Source: Proales similis (taxonomy: Eukaryota; Rotifera; Eurotatoria; Ploima; Proalidae). Taken from it: 64,000 nt of DNA. This document shows, piece by piece, positions 57,917-64,000 of this stretch; within the stretch, counting starts at the first letter, position 1; each line of letters begins with the position of its first letter. The position numbers and the translations under genes are program-made. Location of the stretch: positions 1,612,001 through 1,676,000 of the forward strand of contig JAGVRJ010000003.1 in NCBI GenBank assembly GCA_019059635.1, written 5' to 3'. The notes under the pieces are model-generated. The model was not told the origin of the DNA and ran no database searches. It saw nothing but the letters and a program-made list of their open reading frames with translations.

Positions 57917-60900
57917 CTACGCCGACACAATATTGAATACTGACCGAAAAGAATTTGGAAATTGATTATAACTGCTCACCCTGCCTTGTTGAGGCAGCAG
58001 TGAAAAGTTGTCAAACTCAGTTATAAGCTGCTTTTTTCGAAGCGGCTTAGGGCAACCCTTTTGATTGTAGTTACCTTGTTCGTTGGAAAAGCAGCTGTTG
58101 CAGTGTAGCCTATTAGCCCCGCTTACTCTTACGTCAGTGCCTTCCTTGCCGTTGCCCAGCGGGATGCTGCAAACGCTGCATCTAAAGCATTTGAGATGAA
58201 ATGCCATGCCCAGCTTCTCGATATACATTGCCGATCCTTGCCCAAGCATATGACCACAGCCAGCACATTTCTCATGCAGACTAATTGTGGATATGTTTGA
58301 GTTGGACGCAGCTTTGATTGGCATTCGCTTTTGTGGCGCTAAATGGACCTGATGCTGTTGTTTGAGCCTCATGTGTCTTGGATCAGCGTGAGGTGGGATG
58401 AAGTTTGGCTTTGCTTGTCTGACTCCCATTTGATTCCGATATTTAACTGTTCGCATTGTACGAGTATAACCTGCCGGAGGCAATAGAGGATATTGACATG
58501 ATTGATTTGAATTTGGCTGAATATGATGCAAGTCGGGCACTGAAAGACGCATGTGTGAATGTTTGCCGGTCGTAGCGCTTTGTTCAATGAATGGAGCTTG
58601 TTGCATAGACGGCTTCAAGTGGCTAGGCTGTTCATTCTGGTCTATTTCAGAGGAAGATGAAGAGGTTGACGAAGAATTTTTTCTCATTGAGTTTTTTTTC
58701 ATTAAAATTGCTTCGCGCTCTTTGCGAAGCTGTTCAGCTTCTTGTCTCAGCTTGGCCTTATCCTCTTCTATTCTCTGACGTTCGATCTTTATCATTTCCT
58801 GTTCTTGTTTTAGCTTTTCCAGCTCGTCTTGCTTTTTTTTGCTCTCATCTAGCTTTTTCGTTATGTTGTAGACATCGTCGGCGTAGTTGTGCATGCCTTT
58901 CTGTATGAGCTCTTGCCGCAAGTGGTCCATTGACTCTTGCACTTTTCTGATTATCTGGTGCTTTCTGCCAGAATCTATCAAGCTGGTCGGCTGCATAAGA
59001 ATGTCCTCGTCTTCATCCAGCTCATCATTGAGCACGGCTGCCAATAGTGGCGAGCTCTTTGTACTTATCAAGCCGGACGATTTGGAGCTTTTGTTTTCTC
59101 GCTCCCGTTTGGTGGTCTCCTTCATTTTTTCCCGTAGCTGCTCTAACTCGTCTGTTTGTTCTTGATAAATTTTCTCTATCAATCTAGAATGGCATTCAGC
59201 TGCTGATTCGAACGGCCAGTTTTATAAAAAAAAAAAACGAACAAGGCACACTTACGCATTTAGATCTTCTTTCGGAACACTCTTAGCCCCTTCGGTTGGA
59301 GACTGGTCAGCAACTGTTGAAATGAAGCCGTCGGCGATTTTCACTCCATTCAGATGATTAGCCTCAAGCGTTTGCCTAAGTTCAAGTTCTCTCTGTTTGA
59401 GCTCGAGCTCTTGCAGCCGAAGTCTTTCTTTTTCGAGCTTCAAGCGTTCCTAAGCAAAATGCGAGTTTTAGCGTCCAGAAACAATACTGAACACAATACG
59501 GTTAAAATCAGCGTTTAAGTGTTAAATGTTAACATTGATTCTGACTGCATGCAAAGGCTCTGAGCCCTTACCAAATGAAATTTGACTTTTATCTGTCAGA
59601 CAAAAGAAACAATGTGCTCACAAGTGAGAATGGAAAACTTCAGCAGCAAATTGACAGCCTCTAACTTACTTGTTCTCTACGCTGCGCTTCTTCCTCTTTG
59701 ACCTTTTGAAGATCGGCCTTAAGCGAGCTTTCTATACGCTTCTGTTCTTCTTCGTATTTCTTCTACAATTCAGCTATTTAGATCCGAATCGGATCGTTTC
59801 GATGTCCTTATTTGCTTACTAGAGTCATGATCTCTTGTTCTAGCTTCCAGTGTTCAACACTTTTCATTTTGTCGACGAGAATTTTCTTCAACGACTTGGG
59901 ATCGGACTTTTTGAATTCGATAGTGTCCGGCAATGGCGGCGGTTCGGTCGCGGGCACTGGCGGGGGCGGTGAACAAGTTTCTAGTCCAGCCTCGATCTCA
60001 TCCTCATTGTCCAAATCAGTGTCGTCATTCGCCTCGGCCTTTTTTTATTTGGAAAAACGTCAACTCTCAGTCTTCATTCACAAGCAGCTACTTTAAGCAA
60101 CTAAGCGTAGAAAGCTAATAGAATTCTGAGAAACAAGTGATTGGGAGTGATTTCTAGAGCTGCTATAGCCATATTCTGGTGCTAATTCTGATTCGTGTCT
60201 ACGGTTTTGGGGCTATTTTACCTCGCCAGACTGCTTTACAGTAATATTATCTTCAGGTGGGGGTTTGCAAGTAACAGACAGGCCCTGGTTAGTTTCGACC
60301 GAGTAGTTAGCATTAGGCTCGACTGAAGAGTTAAGTGTAGCCGACTCGGAAGAATTGGTCGGCGAGCTCTGACTGGGCAGCGAGCCTTTTGTCCAGCTCA
60401 ATATCAAGTTAAGCTGCGACTTTCGCTTCTCCAACAACGAGTTCATCAGAAACTTGTTGTTTACAAATATTAGATCAAAGAAGGGACAAGGGGCGATAGA
60501 AGTTTTAGTAAAAAAAAAAAGGTTTTAAATCAAAGCGCTTACTTGGTTAGATGTAGCGGCCGGAGAAGAGCAACTAAGCGATGATGATTCAGATTTTTTA
60601 AACGGCTTGGGTGCTATAATTTGACTATAATTGTCTTGCGTGGGAACGGCGGACGATACTGGGTCGCGCTGAGCTTCGATTCCTTTGTCTCTGTCGCCTT
60701 AAAGTAAATAAAACGCACGTTCGGTTATTTCGTAGATTGAGAGAACGCCAACGGGATTATGTTCAAATGTGAACACCGTCATTTGGTCAGTCGATAAGAA
60801 TAAATACGAACAGAAAATTAGGACTCATCATTTGCTAAAATCATAATGTTGACGAGTTATCAAAACAAATAAACGAACCAAACACAAATCAAATGATCAG

Positions 60901-62866
60901 TGATTAGTATAGAGCAAAGTAGCTGGGGATCTTTTCTGGATTATTCAATTCTCAATCAATTTGTAGTCGCTTGGCCTTTAATCAAAAGTCAAGCATTCAA
61001 CTGCTCAATATACTTGGCGACTGGATGTCGCATCGGGCTCGGAAGAGCTAATTTAGGCCAACTGAAAATTTGTCGGGTGTCTTATTCTTTGCCGTCTACT
61101 AAACGGTTTCAGTAATAAGAGGCCTAAGAAAGAAAAAGCGAAGCATTGCGGTCAGCAGCTCATTTGAATCTCAAAATTTGAATCCCATACAATACAACCG
61201 CTTTTTTTTTATTAATGTATATACCGTACAAACAAATATAGAAAGAATAAGTCCGTAAGAAAGAAAAAATTTAATTGAGTTTAATTTAACTTGAATTTAT
61301 GCGGCAAACTCACACGGCCGCCGGTTCTGATTACTGCTTTACTCAACCGGGCATTAAATAACGAAAGCGCGGCCAGATGATGCTCATTACAACTGGCTCG
61401 CGGTTATCTCTCTTGAGTAATAAAAATTGCGAGTTAATAACAACATGTATGAAGAAATAAATGCAATAAAAAATAAATGAAGATGAACTAGGCTTAGTAG
61501 AATGAGATCTGTCGGGACAGGTGCTTGTGCGGCCGTTTTTCTCAAACTGCCAATAGATGAGGGCTTTTGTATAATTAGAGGATTTAGAGAGACGCACGTG
61601 CGGCCGCGGGAACGTGATGCTCGACTGAGCTCGTCTTACTTGCGTCAACCGAGGCTATAAACTGCTCTCGGCTACTTTAGGGTCTGTAAATAAGCGAATG
61701 TGTGCGGTGAGCAATCGTGCCGGGCACGGCCAGTTATTAAGGTTATAGATTATGAGCGATTGAAACATAAGCCCAACTTACATTGAATATTAGCCTCTAA
61801 CGATCGCCGGCTCAGCACGCTCATGTTTACGGAGTTTAATTGCAGCCGATGTCTCATGAGCTTGCGCAGCTGCTCACTAGTCATTCCGTCGGTGCTCTCC
61901 TCGTTTATTCGAGTGACCAAGTCACCGCGTTTAAGTCCAGCATCAGCCGCTAGTGTGCCTGAAAACAGCTTGATCAGGCCTGAAGCATTAAATTTGACAA
62001 TCGAGCGCAAACTTACGCGATTCAACAACAACAATCTGCGCAAATCGGGGATCTTCTAGCTCTTCCAGAGTGCCGTCGTCTCTTCGCACTCGAATCACCC
62101 GCTGCTTTGATGAATTCTTTTTCGACTTGGGTATACCCGAGTCGAGCAAAAGACCGAAGCCACGCGATGTATAGCCCAGAGGTCGATTAAGCTCAACTTG
62201 ACGCAAATCGAATTCGCACTCCGATTCTTCATCTTCTTCGGCCTCATCCTCTTCAAGTTTTTCTTCGTCGCTCTCGGACTTGGAATCCGTCTGCAAAGAC
62301 AAGTGTTTCTCTTTGTGGCCCTCTTCTGAACTAAGGCCACTTATTTCGATAGTGGCGACCATTCTAAAATATTTGATTATCAAAACACTTTCGCCTGAAA
62401 ATTAGCTGACCACTAAACAGACCCGTTTGAATTTGATTGGTGTTCGGTTTTTTGTTTTGCTTCAGTTTCCTTGCCGTTCTCATCCAGCGGCTTTACGTAG
62501 TATTTTGAATTTTCAAACTTGCGTATTTGACGTCCAGAGCGACCATTCTGTGCAACATGCTCGGGTGAATGCCGCTCACCGGACCGCGACAATCTGGCTG
62601 GCATTCTTTGTCGCCGCTTTTTCTTCCAGTCGTCAACGCTCTTGAATCATAAGAAATTAGCCGGCAAAATATACGATTATCGACTAGTGAAAAAAGAAAT
62701 GGATGCGCGAGCAGGTCAGAAGTGCGGATTTACTTTGTTTAACTTGTGACGCTCTCCTAATCGGTTGCATGCTAGACTCGTTTCGTTACCCATTTTAAAT
62801 TCTGCCTCTTCTTTCACTCTATTCAGTAACTCTTGTCGAGTGACTTGTTAAGAAACCCCTCGAAAA

Positions 62867-62898
<32 letters not shown>

Positions 62899-63710
62899 CC
62901 CTAATGAGGCTGGCCTGCGCGGGCATTTCAGAAACTGATAAAAAGGCTAATTAAACAAGCATTTACGTTCTGCCAATCATCATTAAATAACTCGTTGCTA
63001 GCAACACCGCCGCCACTTGTGTTGTTGGTTGTTCCGCTACTGTTTTGGGTGGTTGCGTTCTCTGCAGGCGCTTGGCTAAACATCTCTTTGCATTTTTCGG
63101 CCGATTTTAATTGTTCTTGAGCTTTCTTGGCCAGTCGCTGTCCAGCCTGGGAATAATTTACCGTAAACTTGTACGGATTGCTCTGAGCTAGGCCGGTTGA
63201 AACTCGACGATCGATGAATCGAGTAGGTATGTTGCTTGTATTTACATTGGCCCTGGCACTTGAGCCAGCTGAGGCCGTGACAAGTCTCTCATCGCCTGAA
63301 CGAGGAGTGTTTACCTCTGAGCTTTGAGCACTCACAGGTCGAGGAGAGTCGTTTGTTTGCTCGTCGGCCACCACTCGAGACATCGCAACCGGCTTAAGTC
63401 TCTTCAAAAGTGACCAGTCGACTGCTGAACTGCTACTCAGGACAGGCGGATTATTTTTCGCATTCGATATCTGTTGGCTTAGAGCCGGCGTTGGGTTCTG
63501 GCCGCTTGCAAGAGAGGATTGCGACGATATTAAACTGCTGCAATTGGACGAATATGAATATTGGTTGAAAGACGAGCTGGACGAGGCAGACGAATGCGCG
63601 ATTGAGTCACGTCTGCTCGAGCCGATCCTGTGGTACAGATTGAACTCGAACGGTTGCGGTATAGAGAGCTCAGTGGCTCGCTTTGACAAGCAGTGGATGG
63701 TGTGAATAAC
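57917..63710 (-). CDS. LMO7: CH-PDZ-LIM protein of the LMO7/LIMCH1 family, 5' end beyond window
   Basis: Exons on the minus strand: 63710-62967, 62640-62423, 62363-62017, 61979-61782, 60697-60543, 60452-60222, 60038-59820, 59762-59670, 59449-59256 and 59183-57917, phase-consistent, 1221 aa visible. The first visible residues (VIHTIHCLSKRATEL) look like the last helix of a calponin-homology domain whose start lies past 64000. Next are a Ser-rich linker, the DUF4757-type motif (FNDDWQN, then SVDDWKKKRRQRM), an acidic run and a PDZ domain (GFGLLLDSGIPKS, FAQIVVVES, SGTLAADAGLKRGDLVTRIN). Long charged coiled coils follow, then a C-terminal LIM domain (CAGCGHMLGQGSAMYIEKLG, FHLKCFRCSVC, CNSCF). 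Vertebrate members sit at adherens junctions and act on actin and myosin. The symbol is a family guess; LIMCH1 is equally close, though it lacks PDZ. Confidence 0.85.
62875..62899. repeat. (CA)n microsatellite in LMO7-like intron
   Basis: About 25 bp of CA repeats within the intron between 62640 and 62967. Confidence 0.9.
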
Positions 63711-64000
63711 CTACGAAGAAGAAAATAAAAAGATATAAGTCGTGCGGGTCTCAAATGTCGAAGAAAAAAAAAAGCTTGGTCGGATAATAAGCCGGTTTTA
63801 TGTAATGAGGCTTAAATGAGAAGGGGCGGGCAGAGCGGTCATTTGTTGGCTTTTGTTTATTCGCGCGAGTGCAAAAAAAAGAGAAACGTTTGACCACACC
63901 ACAATGGGCATCATAGGCGGCGATGGCAGCAACCACTAGAGAGGTAACGACAACAACAACAACAAGTCGCCGCTTCTTTCTTCTCCTCTCGTTGGCGACC
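63711..64000 (-). other. Intron of LMO7-like gene running off the right edge
   Basis: No coding sequence seen; it starts after the splice acceptor preceding 63710 and contains a CAA triplet run near 63948-63965. The remaining CH-domain exons should lie beyond the window. Confidence 0.5.

Noticed and set aside
1-64000. CRISPR arrays, tRNA or rRNA genes, transposases, viral genes
   Set aside because: Looked for on both strands; no repeated spacers, cloverleaf-type boxes, reverse transcriptase, transposase or capsid-like frames were seen. Simple repeats do not have terminal inverted repeats or target duplications.

Overview
This window is nuclear DNA of a small, gene-dense animal. The evidence is spliceosomal introns, mostly about 45-75 nt, AATAAA poly(A) signals, and a protein set that includes metazoan adhesion and signalling genes: syndecan, a PLEKHA5/7-type WW-WW-PH protein, an LMO7/LIMCH1-type CH-PDZ-LIM protein, a PDE11-like phosphodiesterase and AP-1 mu. 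No bacterial or organellar features, tRNA, rRNA, CRISPR array or intact transposon was seen. The species cannot be named from sequence alone; a compact-genome invertebrate is the safe reading. Exon coordinates were worked out by hand from splice signals, reading phase and remembered family sequence. A few boundaries are marked uncertain.

Left third (1-28000). Elongin-A runs off the left edge on the minus strand. After a 2.4 kb gap come a PDE11-like dual-GAF phosphodiesterase (+) and prefoldin subunit 3 (-), which converge on overlapping 3' ends. Next are a reduced type IV-like diacylglycerol kinase (+), an unrecognised 267-residue gene (+) and acid ceramidase (+), which converges with a Maf-type nucleotide pyrophosphatase (-). 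FIP1 (-) and a SPIDR-like DNA repair scaffold (+) sit head to head with only 125 bp between start codons. SPIDR converges with the PLEKHA5/7-like gene (-).

Middle (28000-46700). Genes are sparser here. NDUFV1 of complex I (+) and an intronless eEF1A with a TATA box (-) are followed by a syndecan (-) with no Ser-Gly site in its ectodomain. A 3.8 kb gene-free stretch with GA/CT tracts follows, then AP-1 mu (+) and a four-pass membrane protein with a Tyr-rich tail (-).

Right third (46700-64000). TRAPPC3 (+) and the ribosome-biogenesis factor PWP2 (-) converge with 81 bp between stop codons. A tandem pair of unrecognised genes (50977-52996) shares an identical 136-bp promoter/start block and a near-identical last exon but has different middles; one copy encodes membrane segments and the other does not. 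RPAP1 (+) follows, then the LMO7/LIMCH1-type gene (-), which runs off the right edge within its CH domain.

Most genes are unrelated housekeeping or junctional functions, so no pathway cluster is evident. Nuclear RNA polymerase II and RNA-processing functions (Elongin-A, FIP1, RPAP1) and cell-junction or cortex functions (PLEKHA, LMO7-like, syndecan) each occur more than once. The strongest candidates for something new are the tandem pair, the syndecan without glycosaminoglycan sites and the stripped-down DGK.
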